IMG/VR virus record: IMGVR_UViG_3300044991_001618
Location: 48,964-112,963 of that record
Reading direction: 5' to 3' (one strand)
Origin: a virus
Length of the DNA stretch: 64,000 bases
The notes below the pieces were generated by a model. The model was not told the DNA's origin. It saw nothing but the letters and a program-made list of their open reading frames with translations, and did no database searches. A program made the position numbers and the translations under genes. Below are positions 44,915 to 52,635 of this stretch, piece by piece (position 1 is the stretch's first letter; each line of letters opens with the position of its first letter).

Positions 44915-46033
44915 TTATATTACATAAATTTGTCTTGGGAAAGCGTTAAATTTTAATTGTTTATTTAAGTTTTCTGCAATAAGTGCTTCTTTTTCCATTT
45001 GTTTTTCAGGTTTTAATCTTTCCAATCTTGCCAATAATTCTTCAATAAGTTTTGCTTTTTCATCTTTCCCTTCAGTTATTAATGATTCATAATCTAACTT
45101 TAACTCTGAATCAGGGACTTTTATTGCTCCACTATACTTTCCCCTAACTCTACCCAAACTCTCTTTTACGTAAGCTGTAAACCACCTTCTTACCCAATGT
45201 TTTGCTGGTTGGTTTAACTTATCCCAAGTTAATTCACTAAATGGGACATCTGATGGTAATTTAATAATATCTGGGTTATCTTCCAAACACTTTCCACGGC
45301 TATCACCATCCACATCATAATACCAATACCAAATTTGTTTTCCAACATATGAGGAGTAATTTCCCCAGTTAAATTTACCACCTGGTGTATTATATATATG
45401 AATTGCTTTTTTACCATCTGGTAATCCTGTTATTCTATAAGTTAATGAACCTCCAAGAATTCTTGTTAATATATTTGCCGATTGCATTCTGAGTAAATAA
45501 TCAAAACCTGACATCATAAAATAGGATCCTGTATTTCCCATTTGAGCAAAACCAGCGTCTGATGCACCCAATCCAATACCTCCAAATCCAAAACCACCAG
45601 CACCACCTAAACCAAATGCACTAAATGCTTGGTTGCTATACCATAATAATTCATTCACCTCTCGGCCAGCAGGAATTTCATACAATTGTTGATTTTTTTC
45701 CAATGTAATATAATCTTTTTGCAAAACCCAAGGACCCCCAGATTGCAATCCAACAATTTTTGAATAAGCATATTCATATTGCTTTTCAAAATCCATTGTT
45801 CTTGTAATTAAAGCATTTGCAACAGATTTTTCGCTCATATTAAGATTAACCAAATTAACCCATTGGGATTCGGTTAGCCAATCAAGCATATATTGTTCAT
45901 AATCTTGAACGGATAATTCCATTAAGGAATCCATCATTTCATCAGTTATCTCAACACCCCTTAATGGTGCACCAAGTAAATGACGAATTCTTGTGTAAAT
46001 TTGCGTTCTTTCTGGCTCGGCTATTACTGACAT
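44915..46033 (-). CDS. T4 gp13-like head-completion / neck protein
   Basis: A 372-residue protein resembling gp13 of T4-like phages, which closes the head and links it to the tail. Supporting elements are the acidic N-terminus with a RHLLGAPLRGVEITDEMMDS segment (about 17-36), a glycine-rich insertion (about 138-160) and a closing AYVKESLGRVRGKYSGAIKVPDSE (about 293-316), then a Lys/Glu helix. The match is by pattern only. It is encoded apart from the gp14/gp15-like genes at 54487 and 55162, which is unusual. The spacing to the SOD gene is 27 bases. Confidence 0.6.
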   Translation of the reverse strand: MSVIAEPERTQIYTRIRHLLGAPLRGVEITDEMMDSLMELSVQDYEQYMLDWLTESQWVNLVNLNMSEKSVANALITRTMDFEKQYEYAYSKIVGLQSGGPWVLQKDYITLEKNQQLYEIPAGREVNELLWYSNQAFSAFGLGGAGGFGFGGIGLGASDAGFAQMGNTGSYFMMSGFDYLLRMQSANILTRILGGSLTYRITGLPDGKKAIHIYNTPGGKFNWGNYSSYVGKQIWYWYYDVDGDSRGKCLEDNPDIIKLPSDVPFSELTWDKLNQPAKHWVRRWFTAYVKESLGRVRGKYSGAIKVPDSELKLDYESLITEGKDEKAKLIEELLARLERLKPEKQMEKEALIAENLNKQLKFNAFPRQIYVI

Positions 46034-46060
46034 ATTTCTTTTATATATAAATATAAGAAA

Positions 46061-46762
46061 TTATTCTTTTGGCTCATTATTATTTGCATTATCATATAAT
46101 TCAAGAACAAAATCCCAATTTATATAATTCCAGAAGTTATGTATATACTCATCTCTTTTGTTTTGGTATTTGAGATAATAGGCATGTTCCCATAAATCCA
46201 ATCCCAATATTGGAAATCCACCACCTTTAATGACATTCATAAGGGGATTATCTTGGTTTGGGGTGGTGATAATTTTTAATGTATTATTTTTTGTTGCAAC
46301 AAGCCAGACCCATCCTGATCCAAAATGGCTTTTTGCCTTTTCTTCAAATTTTGTTTTAAATGAATTAATTGAGCCAAAACTTTTTATTATTTTATCTTTT
46401 AATTCTTTTGGGATATTCTTTTTGGTTGGTGATAACATATTCCAAAACAAAGCGTGATTAAATGCTCCACCTGCATTATTTCTAATTGTTTTGTTGAATT
46501 TGCTTATATTTGTTATTATCTGTTTTAAATCATAATTTGATTTATTATCTTTTAATGCTTTATTCAATTTATCAACATAACCTTTATAATGTTTATTATA
46601 ATGAATATCCATTGTTTTCTCATCAATAAAAGGTTTTAATGAGGCATACGAATAAGGGAGTTTTTCAATTCCAACCTTTTTCATTTCATTAAGTAAAAAA
46701 TTAACATTATCTTTGTATATCCTTGATATTATTTCTTCTTTGATTGTTTCAAGTATTTTCAT
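46061..46762 (-). CDS. Manganese-type superoxide dismutase
   Basis: A 233-residue Fe/Mn SOD that converts superoxide to oxygen and hydrogen peroxide. The four metal ligands are visible: H54 (MDIHYNKHY), H103 (GGAFNHALFW), D189 and H193 (LGLDLWEHAYYLKY). Q170 in TPNQDNPL and the Gly-Gly before FNH favour the Mn subtype. About 30 extra residues at the N-terminus (MKILETIKEEIISRIYKDN) replace the usual start and contain Ile-Lys-Glu. TATAAATA lies nine bases upstream of the ATG on the minus strand (46779-46772). Phage SODs are rare. It might protect the infected host or virion proteins from oxidants. Confidence 0.93.
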   Translation of the reverse strand: MKILETIKEEIISRIYKDNVNFLLNEMKKVGIEKLPYSYASLKPFIDEKTMDIHYNKHYKGYVDKLNKALKDNKSNYDLKQIITNISKFNKTIRNNAGGAFNHALFWNMLSPTKKNIPKELKDKIIKSFGSINSFKTKFEEKAKSHFGSGWVWLVATKNNTLKIITTPNQDNPLMNVIKGGGFPILGLDLWEHAYYLKYQNKRDEYIHNFWNYINWDFVLELYDNANNNEPKE

Positions 46763-46794
46763 AAATTATTATATTTATAATAAATATTTGTATA

Positions 46795-47280
46795 ATGGAT
46801 AATAGCACAATAAACAACATACTAAACTTTTTGGTAACTAATGAAGGTAAAAAATTACCAGAAAAATGGGTTCAATTTAAATTGGAAAATAATATACCAT
46901 TAACAAAAGAAGAATTGAAAGTTGGGGGTAATTTGGATTTATATGGCTCAAAAATAGAATCATTACCAGAAGAGTTATATGTTGCAGGAACATTGGTTTT
47001 ATCAAATTGTAAAAATTTAACATCTTTACCAAAAAGATTAAAAGTTGGGGGGGATTTGCATTTAGACTATACAAATATAACATCATTACCAGAAGGATTA
47101 TATGTTGGTAGGCATTTATATTTAATAATGTGCAAAAATTTAACATCATTACCAAAAGGATTGAAAGTTGATGGTGGAGTAAATATAAAACTCACAAATT
47201 TAATTAAATACACTAAAGAGGAATTAAGAGAAATGATTGAGCCAGATGGTTATATAACAGGAAAAATAATTAGAAGTTAA
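46795..47280 (+). CDS. LRR-like repeat protein 1
   Basis: A 161-residue array member. The N-terminal cap (MDNSTINNILNFLVTNEGKK) is shared closely with gene 5 (49113). Four repeat units follow (LPEELYVAGTL, LPKRLKVGGDL, LPEGLYVGRHL, LPKGLKVDGGV), one with a Cys-Lys-Asn ascending loop. The closing cap is KYTKEELREMIEPDGYITG. It is the first gene after a 32-base spacer that probably holds the operon promoter, and its stop overlaps the next start by one base. No signal peptide. Function unknown. Confidence 0.8.
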   Translation: MDNSTINNILNFLVTNEGKKLPEKWVQFKLENNIPLTKEELKVGGNLDLYGSKIESLPEELYVAGTLVLSNCKNLTSLPKRLKVGGDLHLDYTNITSLPEGLYVGRHLYLIMCKNLTSLPKGLKVDGGVNIKLTNLIKYTKEELREMIEPDGYITGKIIRS

Positions 47281-47927
47281 TGGAAAAAGAAACACTAAAA
47301 AACATATTTAAATTCATTGAAGAAAAGGGTGAGCATAGAACACCATTTTTATGGAAATGGAAAAATAATATACCATTAACAGAAGAAGACTTAAATGTTA
47401 ATGGTAATTTGGATTTAAGGCATTCAAATATAACCTCATTACCAGAAGGATTAAAAGTTTGGGGTAATTTGATTTTAGAGTATTCAAAAATAGCCTCATT
47501 ACCAGAAGGATTGAAAGTTAAAGGTAGTTTGATTTTAAGTGCTACCAAAATAACATCATTACCAAAAGGATTGGAAGTTGGTGGTAGTATATTTTTGAAT
47601 GAGAGCCTCATAAAGGCATTACCAGAAGGATTGAAAGTTAAAGGTAGTTTGGATTTGAGTAATACCAAAATAACATCATTACCAAATGGATTACAAGTTA
47701 AAGGTCAGTTGAGTTTGTTTGGTACAAAAATAAAATCATTACCAGAAGGATTGGAAGTTGGTGGTTGTATATATTTGTCTTTCAGCACCATAAAGACATT
47801 ACCAAAAGGATTAAAAGTTGGAGGTACTTTGCAAATAGGTCAGACTCGATTAACAAGATATTCAGATGAGGAATTAATGAAAATGATTGAGCCAGGATTT
47901 ATAACAAATAGTATAATAAGATTATAA
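47280..47927 (+). CDS. LRR-like repeat protein 2
   Basis: A 215-residue member with seven units, all starting LPxGL, with Val-x-Gly at the turn and Ile-Thr-Ser or similar at the end. Its cap MEKETLKNIFKFIEEKGEHR matches genes 4 and 8 rather than its neighbours, so neighbours are not each other's nearest relatives. It begins on the last base of the previous stop (TAATG) and ends the same way. Opposite-strand ORFs over it are mirror translations of the repeat. Confidence 0.8.
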   Translation: MEKETLKNIFKFIEEKGEHRTPFLWKWKNNIPLTEEDLNVNGNLDLRHSNITSLPEGLKVWGNLILEYSKIASLPEGLKVKGSLILSATKITSLPKGLEVGGSIFLNESLIKALPEGLKVKGSLDLSNTKITSLPNGLQVKGQLSLFGTKIKSLPEGLEVGGCIYLSFSTIKTLPKGLKVGGTLQIGQTRLTRYSDEELMKMIEPGFITNSIIRL

Positions 47928-48646
47928 TGGATAATAACACAATAAAAAAAATATTAGATTTTCTTGAAGAAAAAGAAAACAAAAAACATTCAGAAAGAGA
48001 TAATCTTGTTTGGAAATTAAGATTTGGATACCCCCTAACAAAAGAAGATTTGAATATTAAGGATACCTTGTATTTAAATAATACAAATATAACCTCATTA
48101 CCAGAAGGATTGAAAGTTGGTAAGAGTTTGGATTTAAGAGTATCAAATATAACCTCATTACCAGAACGATTGAAAGTTGGTTGGAATTTGAATTTAAATA
48201 ATACAAAAATAACCTCATTACCAGAAGGATTGAAAGTTGGTAGGAATTTGTATTTAGAAAATTGCAAAAGTTTAACCTCATTACCAGAAGGATTGGAAGT
48301 TGGGGGTGATTTGGATTTAAGTGGTTCAGGAATAGAAACATTACCAAAAGATTTGAAAGTTGAGGGCAACTTAATTTTAATAGGATCAAAAATAACCTCA
48401 CTACCAGAAGGATTTAATGTTGTTGGTGTTTTGTGTCTTTATAATACAGAAATAGAATCATTACCAAAAGGATTAAAAGTTGGGGTTCAGTTGGATTTAA
48501 GGTTTACAAAAATAACCTCATTACCAAGAGGTTTGGAAGTTGGTGGTATTTTAAGAATAGACCACACAGACCTAGACAATTATTCAGATGATGATTTAAG
48601 ACAAATGGTTAAACCTGGATTTATAAAAGGTGAAATATATAGGTAA
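47927..48646 (+). CDS. LRR-like repeat protein 3
   Basis: A 239-residue member, the longest, with eight repeat units, including SLPERLKVGWNLNLNNTKIT and LPRGLEVGGILRIDHTDLDN. Its first about 43 residues are nearly identical to gene 6 (49771), differing by one conservative change (Asp/Glu near residue 41), which points to recent duplication or gene conversion. The C-terminal cap is MVKPGFIKGEIYR. It is joined to its neighbours by one-base overlaps. Confidence 0.8.
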   Translation: MDNNTIKKILDFLEEKENKKHSERDNLVWKLRFGYPLTKEDLNIKDTLYLNNTNITSLPEGLKVGKSLDLRVSNITSLPERLKVGWNLNLNNTKITSLPEGLKVGRNLYLENCKSLTSLPEGLEVGGDLDLSGSGIETLPKDLKVEGNLILIGSKITSLPEGFNVVGVLCLYNTEIESLPKGLKVGVQLDLRFTKITSLPRGLEVGGILRIDHTDLDNYSDDDLRQMVKPGFIKGEIYR

Positions 48647-49113
48647 TGGATAATAACACAATAAAAAACATATTTAAATTCCTTGAAGATGAAGGAGAAC
48701 ATAGAGCACCTTTTATGTGGAAATGGAAAAATAATATACCATTAACAGAAGAAGACTTAAATGTTGAAAGTGATTTGAATTTCTATAGATTAGAAATAAA
48801 ATCATTACCAAAAGGATTAAAAATCCATGGTCATTTGGGTTTATATAAAACAAATATAACTTCATTACCAAAAGGCTTGGAAGTTGGGGGCGATTTGAAT
48901 TTAAATGAAACAAAAATAAAATCATTACCAAAAGGATTGAAAGTTGGTGGCAATTTATATTTAACATATTGTGGAAAATTAACTTCATTACCAGAAGGGT
49001 TAAAAGTTGGTGGTGATTTGTATATACATGCCACACCATTAACAAAATATTTAGATGATGATTTAAGACAAATGGTTAAACCTGGATTTATAAAAGGAAT
49101 AATATATAGGTAA
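48646..49113 (+). CDS. LRR-like repeat protein 4
   Basis: A 155-residue member with four units. The first is divergent (LPKGLKIHGHLGLYKTNIT) and the last carries the Cys-Gly-Lys loop (LTYCGKLTSLPEGL). The N-terminal cap MDNNTIKNIFKFLEDEGEHR resembles genes 2 and 8, while the C-terminal cap MVKPGFIKGIIYR resembles gene 3. It may therefore be a hybrid of two subtypes. Confidence 0.8.
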   Translation: MDNNTIKNIFKFLEDEGEHRAPFMWKWKNNIPLTEEDLNVESDLNFYRLEIKSLPKGLKIHGHLGLYKTNITSLPKGLEVGGDLNLNETKIKSLPKGLKVGGNLYLTYCGKLTSLPEGLKVGGDLYIHATPLTKYLDDDLRQMVKPGFIKGIIYR

Positions 49114-49778
49114 TGGATAATAACACAATAAACAAGATACTAAACTTTTTGGTAACTAATGAAGGTAAGAAATTACCAGGAACATGGATTAAATTTAAAT
49201 TGGGAAATAATATACCATTAACAAAAGAAGAATTAAATGTTAAGGGTAATTTGAATTTGAGTGATTCACAAATAACCCAATTACCAGAAGGATTGAAAGT
49301 TGGGGGTGATTTGTATTTAAATAGAACAAATATTAAATCATTACCAGAAGGATTAAAGGTTGGTGGTAATTTATCATTGCTAAAATGTAAAAATTTAACT
49401 TTATTACCAAAAGGATTAGACGTTGGGGGTTGGTTGGATTTAAGAGGAACAAATATAATCTCATTACCAAAAGATTTGCAAGTTGGGGGTGGTTTGGATT
49501 TGGAAGGCACAAATATAAAACAACTCCCAAAAGATTTATATGTTAGTGGTAAATTGGATTTATCATTCACAAAAATAACATCACTACCAGAAGGATTATA
49601 TGTTGGCAAGAATTTATTTTTAAATAATTGTTATGATTTAAAATCATTACCAAAAGGATTGAAAGTTGGTGGTGGAGTAAATATAACTGATGCAAGTTTA
49701 ACTAAATACACTGAAGAGGAATTAAGGAAAATGATTGAACCAGGATTTATAAAAGGAGATATAATAAGATATGGATAA
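49113..49778 (+). CDS. LRR-like repeat protein 5
   Basis: A 221-residue member with seven units. It has two capped loops with Cys (LLKCKNLTLLPKGL, LNNCYDLKSLPKGL). The N-terminal cap (NKILNFLVTNEGKKLPGTW) is nearly that of gene 1. The last eight bases overlap gene 6. Its repeat faces vary most at the solvent positions around residues 11-16 of each unit, a pattern expected of a binding surface. Confidence 0.8.
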   Translation: MDNNTINKILNFLVTNEGKKLPGTWIKFKLGNNIPLTKEELNVKGNLNLSDSQITQLPEGLKVGGDLYLNRTNIKSLPEGLKVGGNLSLLKCKNLTLLPKGLDVGGWLDLRGTNIISLPKDLQVGGGLDLEGTNIKQLPKDLYVSGKLDLSFTKITSLPEGLYVGKNLFLNNCYDLKSLPKGLKVGGGVNITDASLTKYTEEELRKMIEPGFIKGDIIRYG

Positions 49779-50190
49779 TAACACAATAAAAAAAATATTA
49801 GATTTTCTTGAAGAAAAAGAAAACAAAAAACATTCAGAAAGAGATAATCTTGTTTGGAAATTAAGATTTGGATACCCCTTAACAAAAGAAGAGTTAAATC
49901 AAAAAGGTAATTTGCATTTATCATTTACAAAAATTACATCCTTACCAAAAGGATTGAAAGTTGGTGGGTTTTTATATTTATTTATGTGTAAACATTTAAC
50001 ATCTTTACCAGAAGGATTGAAAGTTGGAGGTATTTTGAGTTTGAATCATTCAAGTATAACCTCATTGCCAAAAGGGTTAGAAGTTGGGGGTGACTTACAG
50101 ATTGAAGGTACATCCTTAACAAAATATTCAAATGAGGAATTAAGGAAAATGATTGAGCCAGGATTTATAAAAGGAGATATAATAAGATAA
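49771..50190 (+). CDS. LRR-like repeat protein 6
   Basis: A 139-residue short member with three units and an N-terminal cap almost identical to gene 3. The first unit is LPKGLKVGGFLYLFMCKHLTS and the second LPEGLKVGGILSLNHSSITS. The cap is followed by KYSNEELRKMIEPGFIKGD. It probably arose by duplication of gene 3 followed by loss of repeat units. Confidence 0.8.
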   Translation: MDNNTIKKILDFLEEKENKKHSERDNLVWKLRFGYPLTKEELNQKGNLHLSFTKITSLPKGLKVGGFLYLFMCKHLTSLPEGLKVGGILSLNHSSITSLPKGLEVGGDLQIEGTSLTKYSNEELRKMIEPGFIKGDIIR

Positions 50191-50192
50191 CA

Positions 50193-50735
50193 ATGGATAA
50201 TAACACACTAAAAAACATATTTAAATTCCTTAAAAATAAAGAAGGGAAAAAACATAGACAACAAGACACATTATTATGGAAGTTAATATTTAATGAGCCA
50301 TTAACAAAGGAGGAATTAACTATTGATGGTGATTTGACCGTATCAAATACAATAATAACTTCATTACCAGAAGGATTAAAAGTTTCTGGTGGTTTGGATA
50401 TATCTTACACAAAAATAACCTCATTACCAAAAGATTTAAATGTTAAGGGTGATTTATATTTAAGAGATTCAAAAATAACCTCATTGCCAGAAGGTTTGAA
50501 AGTTGGTGGTAATTTAAATTTAGGTTGGACAAAAATGGCATCATTACCAGAAGGATTAAAAGTTGTGGGTGATTTGGATTTATATTGGACAGACATAACC
50601 TCATTACCAAAAGGTTTGAAAGTTGGTGGTGATTTGGATATAAGAGAAACAGAATTAATAAGATATTCAGATGATGAATTAAGAGAAATGATTAAACCAG
50701 GTTTTATAGAAGGAGATATAATAAGATATGGATAA
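50193..50735 (+). CDS. LRR-like repeat protein 7
   Basis: A 180-residue member with five units, starting with a slightly different cap (MDNNTLKNIFKFLKNKEGKK). The units include WTKMASLPEGLKVVGDLDLY and WTDITSLPKGLKVGGDLDIR. Trp residues appear at the variable face. It is separated by 2 bases from gene 6 and overlaps gene 8 by 8 bases. Confidence 0.8.
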   Translation: MDNNTLKNIFKFLKNKEGKKHRQQDTLLWKLIFNEPLTKEELTIDGDLTVSNTIITSLPEGLKVSGGLDISYTKITSLPKDLNVKGDLYLRDSKITSLPEGLKVGGNLNLGWTKMASLPEGLKVVGDLDLYWTDITSLPKGLKVGGDLDIRETELIRYSDDELREMIKPGFIEGDIIRYG

Positions 50736-51180
50736 TAGCACATTGAAAAACATATTTAAATTCCTTGAAGATAAGGAGGGATATAATGCCCCATTCATAT
50801 GGAAATGGAAAAATAATGAACCCTTAACAGAAGAAGATTTGAATGTTAAAGGTGATTTGGATTTATCAGAAAATGAAGAAATAGAATCATTACCAGAAGG
50901 ATTAAAAATTGAAGGTAATTTACTTTTATATGATTCCTCTGTTGAATTACCAAAAGGATTAGAGGTTGGTGGTAATTTACATATGACTCATAGTATATAT
51001 GATTTACCAAAAGGATTGAAAGTTGGCGGTGATTTATATCTATCAGGTATTGGACACCGTTTTGAAGATATTGAGGACAGAGTAAAGAAAATTATTTACC
51101 CTGGGTTTATAAAAGGTATGATACTTGCTGATGACTATGATCCATATGATGACTATAACGCATTTGATAATGATGATTGA
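50728..51180 (+). CDS. LRR-like repeat protein 8, shortened
   Basis: A 150-residue member with three units. The second lacks its ascending segment (YDSSVELPKGLEVGGN) and the third reads YDLPKGLKVGGDLYLSGI. The C-terminus differs from the others: the usual cap is followed by an acidic tail rich in Asp and Tyr (DDYDPYDDYNAFDNDD). It ends in TGA and is followed by a 17-base gap, the longest in the array. Confidence 0.75.
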   Translation: MDNSTLKNIFKFLEDKEGYNAPFIWKWKNNEPLTEEDLNVKGDLDLSENEEIESLPEGLKIEGNLLLYDSSVELPKGLEVGGNLHMTHSIYDLPKGLKVGGDLYLSGIGHRFEDIEDRVKKIIYPGFIKGMILADDYDPYDDYNAFDNDD

Positions 51181-51197
51181 TTTAAATTAAAAATATA

Positions 51198-51863
51198 ATG
51201 GAAAAAGAACAACTAAAAAACATACTTAATTTCCTTGAAGAAAAAGAGAATAAAAATAAACCATTTGTTTGGAAATTAATGAATAATGAAACATTTACAG
51301 ATGATGAATTAAACATTAAAGGTGATTTGGATTTATTTGAAGAAAATATAACTTACATACCAGAAGGATTAAAAGTAGAGGGTGATTTGAATTTAAAAAG
51401 TTGTAAAAGATTAAAATCTTTACCAGATAATTTATATGTTGGCGGTGAGTTGAATTTGGAAGGTACAAGTATAAAACAAATCCCAAAAGGTTTATATGTT
51501 GGTGGTGATTTTAATTTAGTCGCTTTAAAAATAAAATCATTACCAAAAGACTTAAATGTTGATGGTGGTTTGGATTTGGCTTATTGTACAGACTTGACTT
51601 CACTACCTAACAATTTGAAAGTTGGTGGCTATTTAAGTCTATACAATACAAAAATAACCTCATTACCAGAAGGACTACAAGTTGGTTGGGATTTGTATTT
51701 AGATTACACAATGATAAACACATTACCAAAAGGCTTACAAGTTGATCGTGATTTATCTATTACAAATAGCCCATTAGCAAAACTTTCAGATGAAACCATA
51801 TTAAGTATGATAGAACCAGATGGTTATATAAATAGGGATATAATAAGAGAAGATAATGGATAA
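51198..51863 (+). CDS. LRR-like repeat protein 9
   Basis: A 221-residue member with seven units, more diverged than genes 1-8 (LPDNLYVGGELNLEGTSIKQ, IPKGLYVGGDFNLVALKIKS). Two units replace Leu by Ile at the first position. The cap is MEKEQLKNILNFLEEKENKN, and the end cap is SMIEPDGYINRDIIREDNG. It overlaps the start of gene 10 by 8 bases. Confidence 0.75.
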   Translation: MEKEQLKNILNFLEEKENKNKPFVWKLMNNETFTDDELNIKGDLDLFEENITYIPEGLKVEGDLNLKSCKRLKSLPDNLYVGGELNLEGTSIKQIPKGLYVGGDFNLVALKIKSLPKDLNVDGGLDLAYCTDLTSLPNNLKVGGYLSLYNTKITSLPEGLQVGWDLYLDYTMINTLPKGLQVDRDLSITNSPLAKLSDETILSMIEPDGYINRDIIREDNG

Positions 51864-52326
51864 AACAACAATTAAAAGAATAATGGATTTCCTAAAATCA
51901 GAGGAAGATAAATCATCATTAAAATGGATATTATTGCATAACATTGAGTCAATGCCTGAAAAGTATTATCACAAGGGAGCATTAGAGTTGTATGGTGAAT
52001 TGATAACTAAATTGCCAAAAATTTTAGAAGTCACTGAACAATTAGATTTAAGTTATTCAACAATAACAGAATTACCAGAAAAACTTATAGTTGGTGATGA
52101 TTTATATTTATATGATTGCAAGGATTTAAAATATTTACCAGATAACTTATATGTTGGGGGAGAATTACATCTTCAGAAGTCTGGAATAAAAGAATTTCCC
52201 CAAGGAATGATTGTAAACGGTACTATTTGGTTAAGGAATTCACCATTAGGTCGTTATAATGTAAAAGAAATACAAGCAAAATTAGAGGAAAGAAATTGCA
52301 AAGTACATGGAAGTATAATGGTTTAA
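51856..52326 (+). CDS. LRR-like repeat protein 10, most diverged
   Basis: A 156-residue last member with four degraded units (LPKILEVTEQLDLSYSTITE, FPQGMIVNGTIWLRNSPLGR) and a unique C-terminus (IQAKLEERNCKVHGSIMV). The N-terminal cap is MDKTTIKRIMDFLKSEEDKS. The lower similarity suggests that it is either the oldest member or under less homogenisation. The stop is inside the left arm of a terminator hairpin. Confidence 0.7.
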   Translation: MDKTTIKRIMDFLKSEEDKSSLKWILLHNIESMPEKYYHKGALELYGELITKLPKILEVTEQLDLSYSTITELPEKLIVGDDLYLYDCKDLKYLPDNLYVGGELHLQKSGIKEFPQGMIVNGTIWLRNSPLGRYNVKEIQAKLEERNCKVHGSIMV

Positions 52327-52350
52327 TGAGTGCTAATGGCACTCATTTTC
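52325..52350. terminator. Bidirectional terminator at the end of the repeat-gene array
   Basis: AATGAGTGC (52325-52333) pairs perfectly with GCACTCATT (52339-52347) around a five-base loop, followed by TTTT on the plus strand. It overlaps the stop codons of the convergent genes at 51856-52326 and 52333-52563, so both transcripts would end here. Confidence 0.8.
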
Positions 52351-52563
52351 AAAAAACTCATTATCAAATACAAAACTATCATCATTCTCACCAATGAACT
52401 TGGTAAAATCTTCTAGCAATTCTATTTTGGAATTTAGTACTTCCATTTTCTGTGCAAGAATTGCACCGTTTTTTTCAAATTCACCCATATCATCCAGAAT
52501 TTCTTTGTGCTTCTCAATGATAAAATTCTGTAAATCTGAGGTTTTAATTACGTGTAATTTCAT
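52333..52563 (-). CDS. Small phage protein of unknown function
   Basis: A 76-residue acidic helical protein starting at Met 52563 (MKLHVIKTSDLQNFII), chosen over a longer Met at 52605 because the upstream part is a poly-Lys stretch. There is a coiled-coil-like heptad stretch at about 30-50. The C-terminus is FFENECH. It ends TAG inside a terminator. No known family. Confidence 0.55.
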   Translation of the reverse strand: MKLHVIKTSDLQNFIIEKHKEILDDMGEFEKNGAILAQKMEVLNSKIELLEDFTKFIGENDDSFVFDNEFFENECH

Positions 52564-52635
52564 TTTATTTGTTTTTTTTTGTTTCAAGTAATAAATATTC
52601 TGCAAAGGTAAAATAATTCAACCAAAAAACAAATA

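Larger units (their letters stand above)
46795..52326 (+). repeat. Tandem array of ten paralogous repeat-protein genes
   Basis: About 5.5 kb of head-to-tail paralogues, each made of a conserved N-terminal helix-rich cap (about 35-45 residues), then 3-8 copies of a 20-residue unit of the form LPEGLKVGGDLDLSNTKITS, then a cap ending MIEPGFIKGDIIR. Within the genes the DNA unit is 60 bases long and very similar from copy to copy. Nine of the ten genes are joined by overlaps or gaps of 0-17 bases and read as one operon. The array lies between the SOD gene and a terminator at 52325-52347. Confidence 0.9.

Noticed and set aside
46877-49924. Several long minus-strand ORFs across the repeat-gene array
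   Set aside because: They are periodic mirror translations of the 60-base plus-strand repeat units, rich in Leu, Asn and Pro, and do not have conserved starts or gene-like spacing.
46795-52326. CRISPR-like array
   Set aside because: The repeat is coding with a 60-base period and no spacer-like variable interval of constant length. The frame is preserved throughout, so it is a protein repeat.
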